Positions 9,279 through 16,382 of a stretch of DNA of 64,000 nt are shown piece after piece; the stretch's first letter is position 1, and each line of letters begins with the position of its first letter. Position numbers and translations under genes: made by a program. Where the stretch lies: positions 434,001-498,000 of the forward strand of contig DDFF01000006.1 in assembly GCA_002337045.1 (NCBI GenBank), written 5' to 3'. This DNA comes from Bacteroidetes bacterium UBA1935. GTDB lineage: Bacteria; Bacteroidota; Bacteroidia; Chitinophagales; Chitinophagaceae. The notes beneath the pieces are model-generated. The model did not search any database. It had not been told where the DNA came from and was given only the letters and a program-made list of their open reading frames with translations.

Positions 9279-9575
9279 ATGTTTGCGATAGTTAATATAG
9301 CAGGTCAACAATTCAAAGTGAAGAAAGATGATGAATTGTTTGTTCACCGCCTGTCAGGAAATGTAGGTGAAAACGTAGAGTTCTCAGAAGTACTGATGAC
9401 TTCAACTGGTGGCAACATCAAATTTACTGATTCGGTAAAAGTGAAAGCGGAAATCGTTGATCATCTGAAAGGTGACAAAGTGATTGTTTTCAAGAAAAAA
9501 CGCCGCAAAGGATACCAAAAAAGTAACGGTCACCGTCAATATCTTACAAAGATTAAAATAAAAGATATTGCTTAA
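9279..9575 (+). CDS. rplU: 50S ribosomal protein L21
   Basis: 98 residues, close to the usual length of about 103. MFAIVNIAGQQFKVKKDDEL at the N-terminus and the basic C-terminal segment KKKRRKGYQKSNGHRQ are characteristic of bL21, which binds 23S rRNA in the large subunit. It is the first gene of the conserved rplU-rpmA pair; rpmA starts 39 bases after its stop. Confidence 0.97.
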   Translation: MFAIVNIAGQQFKVKKDDELFVHRLSGNVGENVEFSEVLMTSTGGNIKFTDSVKVKAEIVDHLKGDKVIVFKKKRRKGYQKSNGHRQYLTKIKIKDIA

Positions 9576-9614
9576 TTTAATTTTTTTGTAAATTCGTAAA
9601 GTCAAGAATAGAAG

Positions 9615-9884
9615 ATGGCACACAAAAAAGGTGAAGGTAGTGTAAAGAATAACCGTGACTCCCAAAGTAAAAGACTGGGTGTAAAAATATACGGTGGTCA
9701 ACCAGCTATATCTGGTAACATCATCGTTCGTCAGCGTGGTACTGTTTATCACCCTGGCACAAACGTAGGTCTTGGTAAAGACTTTACCATTTTCGCATTG
9801 AAAGATGGTATCGTTGAGTTCCGCAAAACTCGTACTAAGACTCTTATATCAGTTAAGGAATTTTCAGCTACAGCCGAGGCATAA
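9615..9884 (+). CDS. rpmA: 50S ribosomal protein L27
   Basis: 89 residues. MAHKKGEGSVKNNRDSQSKR is the bL27 N-terminus that reaches toward the peptidyl-transferase centre; this copy starts directly with MAHKK, with no cleavable N-terminal extension of the kind seen in Firmicutes. GTVYHPGTNVGLGKDFTIFA is the conserved core. Co-transcribed with rplU from the promoter at 9224-9256. Confidence 0.97.
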   Translation: MAHKKGEGSVKNNRDSQSKRLGVKIYGGQPAISGNIIVRQRGTVYHPGTNVGLGKDFTIFALKDGIVEFRKTRTKTLISVKEFSATAEA

Positions 9885-9896
9885 TGCTCTCGGCTG
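9871..9896 (+). terminator. Hairpin overlapping the rpmA stop codon (possible attenuator)
   Basis: CAGCCGAG (9871-9878) and CTCGGCTG (9889-9896) form an 8-bp stem; GCAT/ATGC inside the loop can extend it. There is no T-run, so it is a weak or partial terminator at best, or an mRNA 3'-end stabiliser between rpmA and the histone-like gene. Confidence 0.35.
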
Positions 9897-9941
9897 TTGC
9901 CATATATAAGGTTTTTGTTTAACCCTTAAATTCACACAGTT

Positions 9942-10088
9942 ATGGCAACAGCAAAAAAAGCAGCTCCTAAAAAAGCTGCAGCCAAAAAAGCAGCTCCCAA
10001 AAAAGCAGCTGCGAAAAAAGCGGCTCCTAAGAAAGCTGCTCCAAAAGCAAACGCAGCCCCTAAAAAGGCAGCCGCTAAGAAAAAATAA
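9942..10088 (+). CDS. Histone H1-like Lys/Ala/Pro-rich basic protein
   Basis: 48 residues, starting MATAKKAAPKK and ending AAKKK. It is almost only K, A and P in repeated KKAAPKKAAA units, with a single asparagine (N38). It begins 57 bases after rpmA and is followed by a strong terminator at 10108-10138, so it is the last gene of the rplU transcript or has its own weak promoter. Such sequences resemble the eukaryotic histone H1 C-terminal tail and the bacterial AlgP/Hc1-type nucleoid proteins, which bind DNA non-specifically. DNA or rRNA binding is therefore inferred from composition. Its short length makes it easy for gene callers to miss. Translation is supported by the maintained reading frame and the ordered repeats. 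Confidence 0.8.
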   Translation: MATAKKAAPKKAAAKKAAPKKAAAKKAAPKKAAPKANAAPKKAAAKKK

Positions 10089-10107
10089 TTTGAACTTAGC
10101 GAATCCA

Positions 10108-10138
10108 AAAAAGAGACTGTTTTGCACAGTCTCTTTTT
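10108..10138 (+). terminator. Rho-independent terminator
   Basis: A 13-bp stem (AAAAAGAGACTGT / ACAGTCTCTTTTT) with a 5-base loop, followed by CTTTTT. It ends the rplU-rpmA-histone-like transcript. Confidence 0.92.
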
Positions 10139-10267
10139 CTTTTTATACCCTATCCTGAATGTTTCGTTAAAATGCTCCCCGCCTTTATGGATTGCTGCGA
10201 TTTTTGCTTCTCTTATATTAAAGGCAGAATTATAGGCAAATGCTGATGTTCTGCAATAATATTAAAC

Positions 10268-10275
10268 TAATTTTG
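10268..10275 (+). promoter_or_regulatory. -7 promoter element (TAATTTTG)
   Basis: TAATTTTG matches TAnnTTTG and lies 24 bases before the ATG at 10300, after the terminator at 10108-10138. No clear -33 TTTG box is present. Confidence 0.5.
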
Positions 10276-10299
10276 CACCTCAATTAATAAGAAAAGGAT

Positions 10300-10545
10300 A
10301 TGAACTTCGAAGAGCGCAACGAAAGCAGTTCCGCATATTCTGCATTCAGGGCTACTATGCACATAGGTATGGGTGTTTTCTATCTGATTATCAGCTTTTT
10401 GTTGTTTTATCTGCAAGCATTCGGTGCTATGGAATTGCCCAAAGGCATGGCTTATACATTGGGTGCGCTAATGCTGTTTTATGGGCTGTTCCGTATATGG
10501 AGGGGTATCACAGACATCAGGCTCAGAAAGCGCGGCAGACAATAA
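10300..10545 (+). CDS. Small two-helix membrane protein of unknown function
   Basis: 81 residues. Two hydrophobic segments are visible: MHIGMGVFYLIISFLLFYL (about 22-40) and MAYTLGALMLFYGLFRIW (about 50-67). They are followed by a short basic cytoplasmic tail (RLRKRGRQ). The topology suggests an inner-membrane hairpin with both ends inside. I do not recognise the family. It lies just upstream of the PstS-like lipoprotein gene in the same direction, a position that recurs in Bacteroidota, so a link to that transport-like pair is possible but unproven. Confidence 0.65.
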   Translation: MNFEERNESSSAYSAFRATMHIGMGVFYLIISFLLFYLQAFGAMELPKGMAYTLGALMLFYGLFRIWRGITDIRLRKRGRQ

Positions 10546-10636
10546 TTTACACTGTGCTGACAGTGCTGTTAAATTAATGTTACAACATAAAGAGTATTCA
10601 TACGTTTTTTTAGAATATTGAGTAAAATTGCAGTCC

Positions 10637-11551
10637 ATGACAAATGCTTTGAAGAATATAGTGCTCTGTGCCGGTCTGGTTGTCTTTGCCGCATCTTGCG
10701 GAGAAGATAAAACCAAGCAGCCGACAGATACGCTCAGCAGCGGTACTATCGATATTTCTGTAGACGAAACCTACAGGCCGATAGTAGAGCAGCAGATGCG
10801 CGTATTCGATAGCAGCTTTCCTGAGGCGCATGTAAATGTGCACTACAAACCGGAAGCGGAGTGTATTAAAGACTTTCTGAACGATAAGGCGAAACTGATA
10901 TTGGTAACACGCGAGCTGACTACTGATGAGAAGAAAATGCTGGAAGACAAGAAAGTGGTGCCAACATCGCTGGCGGTTGCCAAAGATGCTGTTGCTGTTA
11001 TATTCAACAATGCATCAGGTGATACGGTACTGAGCGAAAGCCAATTGAAAGGTATACTGACAGGCGTGTATAAGAAGAAATACACAGTGGTATTCGACAA
11101 TCAGGGTTCAAGCACATTGCGATATGTTACAGACTCGCTGATACCGGGCCAAAAACTTGGTGCAAACGTATTTGCTGCAAAGGGCAATGATAGTGTTATA
11201 AAATACGTGGCCAACAACCCCGATGCGATAGGTTTTGTAGGCGTAAGCTATGTAAGCGACTATAACGACCCTGAAGGGTTGGCATTTATCAAAGATGTAA
11301 AAGTAGCAGCAATAGTACACGATAGCCTGCTGAAAGAATACAAACCATATCAGGCATATATAGCGCCCGATTGGTACCCGCTGACACGCAACCTGTACTT
11401 CATCCACCGCGAAACATACCCGGGCTTGGCTACAGGTGTTGCCAACTTTCTGGCAAAAGAACGCGGCCAGTTGATATTTAAACAAGCAAGGCTGTTCCCG
11501 CTGAGAAGTAATATCATCTTCAGGCAGGCACAGGTAAACAACAGTAAATAA
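10637..11551 (+). CDS. PstS-like substrate-binding lipoprotein
   Basis: 304 residues from the ATG at 10637; a TTG three codons earlier is less likely. The signal peptide ends in the lipobox FAASC, giving lipidated Cys21. The body has the PBP-like fold of phosphate-binding proteins: a strand followed by EQQMRVFDSSFPEAHVNV, a VTRELTTDEKKML segment, and SQLKGILTGVYKK plus DNQGSSTLRYVTDSLIPG, which match the phosphate-ligating loop region of PstS. No PstCAB permease genes are nearby. In Bacteroidota this type of gene is often found with TonB/ExbBD and a TPR gene, and here the TPR gene follows 50 bases later. It may act in envelope energisation or sensing and not classical phosphate uptake. Confidence 0.75.
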   Translation: MTNALKNIVLCAGLVVFAASCGEDKTKQPTDTLSSGTIDISVDETYRPIVEQQMRVFDSSFPEAHVNVHYKPEAECIKDFLNDKAKLILVTRELTTDEKKMLEDKKVVPTSLAVAKDAVAVIFNNASGDTVLSESQLKGILTGVYKKKYTVVFDNQGSSTLRYVTDSLIPGQKLGANVFAAKGNDSVIKYVANNPDAIGFVGVSYVSDYNDPEGLAFIKDVKVAAIVHDSLLKEYKPYQAYIAPDWYPLTRNLYFIHRETYPGLATGVANFLAKERGQLIFKQARLFPLRSNIIFRQAQVNNSK

Positions 11552-11601
11552 TCTGAACGAATAATAAATATTGTAACTACTGTACAATAAATAGTACAAA
11601 A

Positions 11602-13185
11602 ATGAAAATGAAACATTCGATAGTAATGATGGCTGCAGCAGTAACACTTACTGCAAGTGTGAAGGCGCAGACATTGGAAGAAGGTATTAAGATGTATAAC
11701 TACGAGCGTTACCAGACTGCAAAGAAAACGCTTGAGCCGCTTGCGGGTACCAACCCACTTGCAAACTACTATCTGGGCCTTGCTGAATTGCAGATGGGAA
11801 ATAAAGATGCTGCACGCAATATATTCCTGAAACAACCAAACAGCTATGCCAATACAAGTGGCCTGGCTCGTGTATTGTTTGCTGAAGGCAAGGTTGAAGA
11901 AGGCATGAAAGCTGCTACAGAACTTGCCGGCAAAGCCAAGAAGAAAGAGTGGGAACAACTGAAATATGCAGCAGATGCTGTTACATATACCAATGGCGGT
12001 GATGCACAGCAAGCCATAAACTGGTACAAAGCAGCATTGGCGAACTATGACAATATAGATATGCGTATATCTATGGCTGATGCATACCAGAAATTACCGA
12101 GTGGTGGTGGTGGCGAGGCTATGAATAACTATGAAAAAGTTGTAGAAAAAGATCCTAAAAATTCACTGGCATATTCTCGTATTGGCAAACTCTGGTACGA
12201 TGCTAAGACATACAAACTGGCTTTGGAAAATTGGGAAAAAGCTAAAGAAGCAGACCCTGCAAATCCGTTGCCTTATCGCGATCTGGCAAATGCATATACT
12301 TATGTAGGTAAATACGATTTGGCTAAAAAGCATATTGAAGAATATGTAAAATTGGCCGACCCTTCTCCGATAGTTACAGAAAAATACATGGACGTACTGT
12401 ATCTTTCTAAAGACTATAAAAATGCAGCTGCAAAAGCACAGGAGCTTATTAATACAAAACCTGAAACACGTTTCTATGGTATCCTTGCATTCAGCCAATA
12501 CGAACTGAAAGATTCTGTAAATGCGCTGAAGAACGCACGCACATACTTTGAAAAACAAGATGCTACCAAAAATCGCCCGGGCGACTACAGGATGTTTGCT
12601 AAAATATTGTTGCAAAACAGCCAGACATCTGAGGCTGATATGTACCTGCAAAAAGCAATTGATGCAGATACAGCTACCAGCAAGCTTGTGCCATACCGCG
12701 AAAACGGTGAAGCACTGAGAGAAGGTAAAGAATGGATGGCAGCATCTAAATGGTATGACAAGATTATAAATGAATTACCGGGTTCTGCAACAGTTACCGA
12801 CTATTTCTATGCAGGCTTTACAAAATACTTTGGCAGAGATTATGAAAATGCGCAGAAGAGCTTTGTAGCCATGACAGAAAAATTCCCTGCTGAACCTTCA
12901 GGTCATTACTGGAGCGGACGCGCTGCTGCAGCAATAGATAATGATGCAACACAAGGACTGGCTGTACCATACTATACCAAGTGGTTGGAAATGGAAGTGC
13001 CTTCTACCTACACACGCAAATCAAACGACCTGATGCAGGCATACCAGTATCTGGCAATCTATAACTACAATAAAAAAGACAAGGCTAAAACAATGGACCT
13101 TGTACAGAAAATAGAAGCTATAGATGCAAGTAACAGCACTGCAAAAGAAATACGCAAAGGCCTGAATATGCCGGCGGGTAAATAA
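11602..13185 (+). CDS. Exported tetratricopeptide-repeat protein
   Basis: 527 residues. The signal peptide MKMKHSIVMMAAAVTLTASV then KAQ places it in the periplasm or outer membrane. At least eight TPR-like helical hairpins run through the rest, for example NYYLGLAELQMGNKDAARNI (about 49-68), AYSRIGKLWYDAKTYKLALE (about 190-210) and PYRDLANAYTYVGKYDLAKK (about 230-250), plus WYDKIINELPGSATVTDYFY near residue 400. TPRs form protein-binding scaffolds. It is the second gene of a pair with the PstS-like lipoprotein, a combination seen repeatedly next to TonB systems in this phylum. The partner is unknown. Confidence 0.82.
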   Translation: MKMKHSIVMMAAAVTLTASVKAQTLEEGIKMYNYERYQTAKKTLEPLAGTNPLANYYLGLAELQMGNKDAARNIFLKQPNSYANTSGLARVLFAEGKVEEGMKAATELAGKAKKKEWEQLKYAADAVTYTNGGDAQQAINWYKAALANYDNIDMRISMADAYQKLPSGGGGEAMNNYEKVVEKDPKNSLAYSRIGKLWYDAKTYKLALENWEKAKEADPANPLPYRDLANAYTYVGKYDLAKKHIEEYVKLADPSPIVTEKYMDVLYLSKDYKNAAAKAQELINTKPETRFYGILAFSQYELKDSVNALKNARTYFEKQDATKNRPGDYRMFAKILLQNSQTSEADMYLQKAIDADTATSKLVPYRENGEALREGKEWMAASKWYDKIINELPGSATVTDYFYAGFTKYFGRDYENAQKSFVAMTEKFPAEPSGHYWSGRAAAAIDNDATQGLAVPYYTKWLEMEVPSTYTRKSNDLMQAYQYLAIYNYNKKDKAKTMDLVQKIEAIDASNSTAKEIRKGLNMPAGK

Positions 13186-13203
13186 TAATATATTGCATAT
13201 AAT

Positions 13204-13227
13204 AGCCCTGTAATCGATTACAGGGCT
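13204..13227 (+). terminator. Palindromic terminator after the TPR gene
   Basis: A 24-base perfect palindrome with arms AGCCCTGTAATC / GATTACAGGGCT is followed by GTTTTATG. It can fold as a 10-bp stem with a TCGA loop. It ends the PstS-like/TPR transcript just upstream of the rpmH promoter. Confidence 0.7.
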
Positions 13228-13254
13228 GTTTTATGCAAAAAAACCACAAACTTA

Positions 13255-13286
13255 TTTGGCAGGGTAGAATTTAACCGTTACCTTTG
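13255..13286 (+). promoter_or_regulatory. Promoter of rpmH-rnpA-yidD (TTTG-N20-TACCTTTG)
   Basis: TTTG at 13255-13258 and TACCTTTG at 13279-13286 are 20 bases apart, a full consensus match with the same -7 octamer as the rplU promoter. The 5' leader to the rpmH ATG is about 58 bases. Confidence 0.8.
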
Positions 13287-13344
13287 CAATCCTTAATTTT
13301 AAAAAATGTGATGCCTGCGTGTGCAGGACTTTAAAGTATAGATT

Positions 13345-13500
13345 ATGAAACGTACGTATCAACCAAGCCGCCGCCGTCGTAAATCAGTACATGGTTTCCG
13401 CAAGCGTATGGAAAGTGCAAATGGCCGTAAAGTATTGGCTTCTCGCCGTGCAAAAGGTCGCCATAAACTGACAGTTTCTGACGAGCGCCGCGTTAAGTAA
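13345..13500 (+). CDS. rpmH: 50S ribosomal protein L34
   Basis: 51 residues: MKRTYQPSRRRRKSVHGFRK, then RMESANGRKVLASRRAKGRH, ending in a short KLTVSDERRVK tail. This is a complete bL34, with the usual very basic composition. It is the first gene of the classic rpmH-rnpA-yidD cluster. The stop TAA is followed at once by TAACAG, and rnpA begins about 23 bases later. Confidence 0.97.
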   Translation: MKRTYQPSRRRRKSVHGFRKRMESANGRKVLASRRAKGRHKLTVSDERRVK

Positions 13501-13523
13501 TAACAGTTAAAAACTCAACTGCC

Positions 13524-13922
13524 ATTCGTAATACTTTAAAAGCATACGAGCGGCTGAAGCGCGAGCAACATATTGATACGCTTTTCCGTACAGGGAAAGC
13601 GTATTCTTTTTTTCCGGTAAAGTTCATTTATACCATGGTGCCGCGCAGCGCCGCAGAAACATCGCCTGTATTGGCGGGGTTTACAGTACCGAAGAAGAAA
13701 TTCAGGAAATCGGTACACAGGCATCGTATTGCCCGCCTGCTGCGCGAGGCGTGGAGGCTCAATAAGCATAGCCTGTATGCCGCAATGCCTGCTAGTGTGC
13801 AGCTGCATGTGTTTCTGGTATACACAGGTGCAGAAATGCCGGACTTTACCACTGTACAGGCGGCCGTACAAAAAGGTATAGCAGCCCTGCAGGAAACTGC
13901 AGCAAAGCAGGTATTACCATAG
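13524..13922 (+). CDS. rnpA: Ribonuclease P protein component, with probable ATT start codon
   Basis: 132 residues if translation begins at ATT 13524 (I/M-RNTLKAYERLKREQHI). RnpA is the protein subunit of RNase P, which removes 5' leaders from pre-tRNA. The signature helix is present as RHRIARLLRE (residues 66-75, the RNR motif), along with TGKAYSFFP and AGFTVPKKKFRKSVHRH. The frame is open from 13497, after a TAA at 13494-13496, and has no ATG, GTG or TTG before the internal ATG at 13635. Starting there would delete about 37 conserved N-terminal residues, including KAYERLK and the first strand. ATT at 13524 places Met where homologues have it; CTG at 13554 and ATA at 13500 are less fitting alternatives. 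Confidence 0.85.
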   Translation: MRNTLKAYERLKREQHIDTLFRTGKAYSFFPVKFIYTMVPRSAAETSPVLAGFTVPKKKFRKSVHRHRIARLLREAWRLNKHSLYAAMPASVQLHVFLVYTGAEMPDFTTVQAAVQKGIAALQETAAKQVLP

Positions 13923-13952
13923 AATTTAGATTTCCCTCCTTATTTTTGATTT

Positions 13953-14174
13953 ATCAGACGTTTCTTCTCCATACTGTTCACATGGCTCATAAGGTTCTAT
14001 CAGGCCTTTATTTCGCCGCTTTTAGGGGCTAAATGCCGATATACACCCAGCTGTAGTGCATACGGGTTGGAAGCCATCAAAAAATACGGACCCTGGAAGG
14101 GTGGCCGCATGGCGGTGAAGCGTTTTTTATCCTGCCATCCATGGGGCAAGAGCGGGTATGACCCGGTGCCGTAA
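13953..14174 (+). CDS. yidD: YidD membrane-insertion efficiency factor, with probable ATC start codon
   Basis: 73 residues if translation starts at ATC 13953 (I/M-RRFFSILFTWLIRFYQAF). The hallmarks of YidD are complete: LIRFYQAFISPLLG (12-25), CRYTPSCSAYGLEAI (28-42), CHP (61-63) and GYDPVP at the C-terminus. YidD is a small peripheral inner-membrane protein that helps YidC insert proteins, and it normally follows rnpA as it does here, 30 bases downstream. The frame opens after TGA 13947-13949 and contains no ATG, GTG or TTG before the conserved region. ATC 13953, ATA 13971 and CTG 13974 are the only near-cognate choices. A frameshift from the short ATG frame at 13982 is a less likely alternative. 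Confidence 0.82.
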   Translation: MRRFFSILFTWLIRFYQAFISPLLGAKCRYTPSCSAYGLEAIKKYGPWKGGRMAVKRFLSCHPWGKSGYDPVP

Positions 14175-14176
14175 GT

Positions 14177-14422
14177 CTATTCCCATACCCTCAAAGGCTT
14201 TGGGCAGTAATCTGAAGCAACGTCCATAAGTTCCAGTATAAAATCTTCATTATTGTTAACACTGTTCTCATTTCGAATGTCTTCAAGTAATTGATAGATT
14301 AATTCTTTAGTTATCCCTTTTTCTTTCAGCTCGATAAAGAATGTTCGAACTTCATTGAGTGTATAATCAGCGTTAATCATTAAAATGATTTTGCTCTTAA
14401 TGTGTTTTGGGTCAAGATTCAT
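14177..14422 (-). CDS. Small acidic protein of unknown function
   Basis: 81 residues: MNLDPKHIKSKIILMINADY at the start, then a predicted helical protein ending CPKPLRVWE. It is AT-rich, with codons unlike its GC-richer neighbours, and carries an Asn-rich acidic stretch in the second half (NENSVNNNEDF). It has no signal peptide or membrane segment. Its stop lies 2 bases from the yidD stop (convergent) and its start is 35 bases from paaY (divergent), so it has its own promoter region shared with paaY. The size, acidity and isolated position resemble immunity-type orphan genes, but nothing in the sequence shows this and no toxin gene is adjacent. Confidence 0.6.
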   Translation of the reverse strand: MNLDPKHIKSKIILMINADYTLNEVRTFFIELKEKGITKELIYQLLEDIRNENSVNNNEDFILELMDVASDYCPKPLRVWE

Positions 14423-14457
14423 GTATTAAAGTTACGTTGATAGATTATTTTTGAATC

Positions 14458-15054
14458 ATGTTCTATTCATTCAAAGGTTTTGTTCCTATAGTGCACCCGA
14501 GTGCTTATGTGCATCCGCAGGCGGCTGTTACGGGCAATGTTATTATAGGAAAAGATGTATATATAGGCCCCGGTGCTGCCCTGCGTGGCGATTGGGGTGG
14601 CATAGTGATAGAAGACGGTTGCAATGTGCAGGAAAACTGTACCATCCATATGTTTCCCGGTGTTACCGTATTGCTGAAGGAAGGCGCTCATATAGGCCAC
14701 GGTGCCATTATACATGGGGCTACCATTGGCAAAAATGTACTGGTGGGTATGAACAGCGTTATTATGGACGAGGTAGAAATTGGCGATGAATGCATCATTG
14801 GTGCATTGTCTTTTATTGCTGCCAATACCAAAATACCCCGCCGCAGCCTTGTAGTGGGCAATCCCGGCAAGATAATCAAAGAGGTGAGTGATGATATGAT
14901 TGGTTGGAAGACCAAAGGCACGCAGCTATATCAGAGCTTGCCGAAGGATCTGTACGAAACCCTGCAACCCTGCGAACCATTAACCGAGCTGCCTGCCAAC
15001 CGCCCCACACAGGAAAGTCTGTACGATACGTGGAATAAGATAAAGAATAGTTGA
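14458..15054 (+). CDS. paaY: PaaY-like hexapeptide-repeat (gamma-carbonic-anhydrase fold) thioesterase
   Basis: 198 residues. Left-handed beta-helix hexapeptide repeats run from about residue 14 to 145 (HPSAYVHPQAAVTGNVIIGK, IGPGAALRGDWG, IGHGAIIHGATIGKNVLVG). His64, His81 and His86 are spaced as likely metal ligands. The C-terminal part, VSDDMIGWKTKGTQLYQSLP, matches the helical tail typical of E. coli PaaY (ELSEQELAWKKQGTHEYQ-like). PaaY hydrolyses dead-end CoA esters formed during phenylacetate catabolism, and the paaABCD epoxidase operon lies 15 kb away in this window. Gamma-carbonic anhydrase or CaiE-like protein is the alternative. The last codons and stop overlap a dispersed GTTGA-type repeat (15049-15065). 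Confidence 0.8.
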   Translation: MFYSFKGFVPIVHPSAYVHPQAAVTGNVIIGKDVYIGPGAALRGDWGGIVIEDGCNVQENCTIHMFPGVTVLLKEGAHIGHGAIIHGATIGKNVLVGMNSVIMDEVEIGDECIIGALSFIAANTKIPRRSLVVGNPGKIIKEVSDDMIGWKTKGTQLYQSLPKDLYETLQPCEPLTELPANRPTQESLYDTWNKIKNS

Positions 15055-15065
15055 TTGGTTGACTT
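15049..15065 (+). repeat. Copy of a GTTGA-rich dispersed repeat at the paaY 3' end
   Basis: AGTTGATTGGTTGACTT. Its last 16 bases (GTTGATTGGTTGACTT) exactly match the reverse complement of the middle of the repeat at 31434-31467 in paaC. It covers the paaY stop codon (TGA 15052-15054). Confidence 0.55.
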
Positions 15066-15093
15066 ATTCTTGAGTGAACCTCTATAGCATTAA

Positions 15094-15121
15094 AAAAGCC
15101 CCGATTATTATCGGGGCTTTT
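15094..15121. terminator. Bidirectional Rho-independent terminator
   Basis: A 12-bp stem (AAAAGCCCCGAT / ATCGGGGCTTTT) with loop TATT, then CTTTTTT. It lies between the convergent paaY and ArsR genes and shares its core with the terminators at 2483 and 57827. Confidence 0.9.
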
Positions 15122-15143
15122 CTTTTTTAACCTGTGGTTAAAA

Positions 15144-15506
15144 TTATGCTTCTTCAGCGTTTACCAGTTCGTTTACAAACTTAGCAACGTGAGCTATACG
15201 AGTATGGTTCAGTGCATAGTGGATGAATTTACCATCACGCTCTGTGATAACGATATTAGCACGACGCAGGATAGCGAGGTGTTGAGATGCTACCGACTGC
15301 TCCAGGCGCAATTTCACGTAAATATCAGTAACATTCATACGTCTGTTTTCTTCCAGCAATTTTACGATTTGCTGACGCAATTTGTGGTTGATGGCCCTCA
15401 GGGTCATTGCTGCACTCTTAACCGCTAAATAATCCAACTTAATCTGTTCGTTCGAACCTTCATCTTTGCGAATAACCAGCGTATTAGCTGACATAGTCGT
15501 TTCCAT
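15144..15506 (-). CDS. ArsR-family winged-helix transcriptional regulator
   Basis: 120 residues. The wHTH core is about residues 32-105: RAINHKLRQQIVKLLEENRR, then MNVTDIYVKLRLEQSVASQH as the recognition helix region, LAILRRANIVITERDGKFI as the wing, and HYAL. It has no CxC metal-binding pair in the alpha3 helix, so a metal-sensing role is not supported; it may answer another signal or act constitutively. The C-terminal helix (HVAKFVNELV) is likely the dimer interface. It stands alone, convergent with paaY, with its own AT-rich upstream region (15507-15684, 178 bases) that holds nothing else I can identify. Confidence 0.85.
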   Translation of the reverse strand: METTMSANTLVIRKDEGSNEQIKLDYLAVKSAAMTLRAINHKLRQQIVKLLEENRRMNVTDIYVKLRLEQSVASQHLAILRRANIVITERDGKFIHYALNHTRIAHVAKFVNELVNAEEA

Positions 15507-15684
15507 TTACAAATTGATTTTATGTATAAAAAAAGAGTAACTAAGTAATGTGGCGGCCTCTATTTACCACCATTTTTACGGGGTGCAAACATACACCATT
15601 CTGCTATATGAACCAAAACCATATTATAGAAATGTGTTAAACCACCGTTAAAAAGTTATTTAATTTTTGAATATGTGGTTTTAA

Positions 15685-16371
15685 TCAATTGATATTCTTT
15701 GGTTTATGTGTATAAACTTGTTTTAAATAGAAGGGTTCTGAATTGGCTAAATTGACAAAACCATTACAATTATATTGTTCCTTTGCATAAACCGCCCATG
15801 TAGCGGCATCTACACGGTTATCTTCCTGAAAATCAATTGTTTGAGTACTGATTGTCGTTTTCAGTGCCTCATTAATATCTCCACACACAAGGCTTTTGTC
15901 CGATAGCTTGCTAAAAACCGTTTCCAGGTCTGAAGTCAGTATGTGCTGAGGCTCGTTTATTGTATCTTTTTCACTGTTATATGACGCAAAATAGTATTCT
16001 CCCTCTCTCGCGTTCAGGATGCTGATATAATGCTCATATTCATTTTTATGTGTATGAATGCTTTTTAGCGCCAGTAATTGCAGTTTGTGGTGCATCATCA
16101 GTGGCTTATCCAGCAGGTAGCAGATGCCTTTTGCAGTAGCCAGTCCTATACGCAGTCCTGTATAAGAACCCGGGCCGCCACATACCGCAACAGCGTCCAG
16201 TTGGGCCATCGTAATACCGCTATCCTGCAGGGCTTTTTCTATGTGCAGGTTGATGCTCGCAGCATGGTTGCGCGTATCTGCATTTTCAAGTTGTGTGGTT
16301 ACCACGCCATCCTTGCTGATGGCTACGATGCCAGCATCGCCCGATGTATCTATGTGTAAGATGTATGCCAT
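15685..16371 (-). CDS. tsaB: TsaB, subunit of the tRNA t6A37 threonylcarbamoyl transferase complex
   Basis: 228 residues. YILHIDTSGDAGIVAISKDG at the N-terminus and AVCGGPGSYTGLRIGLATAK (about residues 63-82) are the ASKHA/TsaB signatures. TsaB dimerises with TsaD and, with TsaE and TsaC, makes N6-threonylcarbamoyladenosine at position 37 of ANN-decoding tRNAs. Length is normal. The C-terminal third is AT-rich and less conserved, as usual. The gene is divergent from ridA; 41 bases separate the two starts and hold a shared promoter palindrome. Confidence 0.93.
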   Translation of the reverse strand: MAYILHIDTSGDAGIVAISKDGVVTTQLENADTRNHAASINLHIEKALQDSGITMAQLDAVAVCGGPGSYTGLRIGLATAKGICYLLDKPLMMHHKLQLLALKSIHTHKNEYEHYISILNAREGEYYFASYNSEKDTINEPQHILTSDLETVFSKLSDKSLVCGDINEALKTTISTQTIDFQEDNRVDAATWAVYAKEQYNCNGFVNLANSEPFYLKQVYTHKPKNIN

Positions 16372-16382
16372 TAAAATCGCTG

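Noticed and set aside
9961..10088. Short tandem repeats that could be a CRISPR-like or satellite array
   Set aside because: The repeats keep one reading frame with a start and stop and encode Lys/Ala/Pro units; there are no unique spacers.
10550..10565. Hairpin CACTGT-GCTG-ACAGTG as a terminator after the small membrane protein gene
   Set aside because: Only 6 bp of stem, no T-run; too weak to call.
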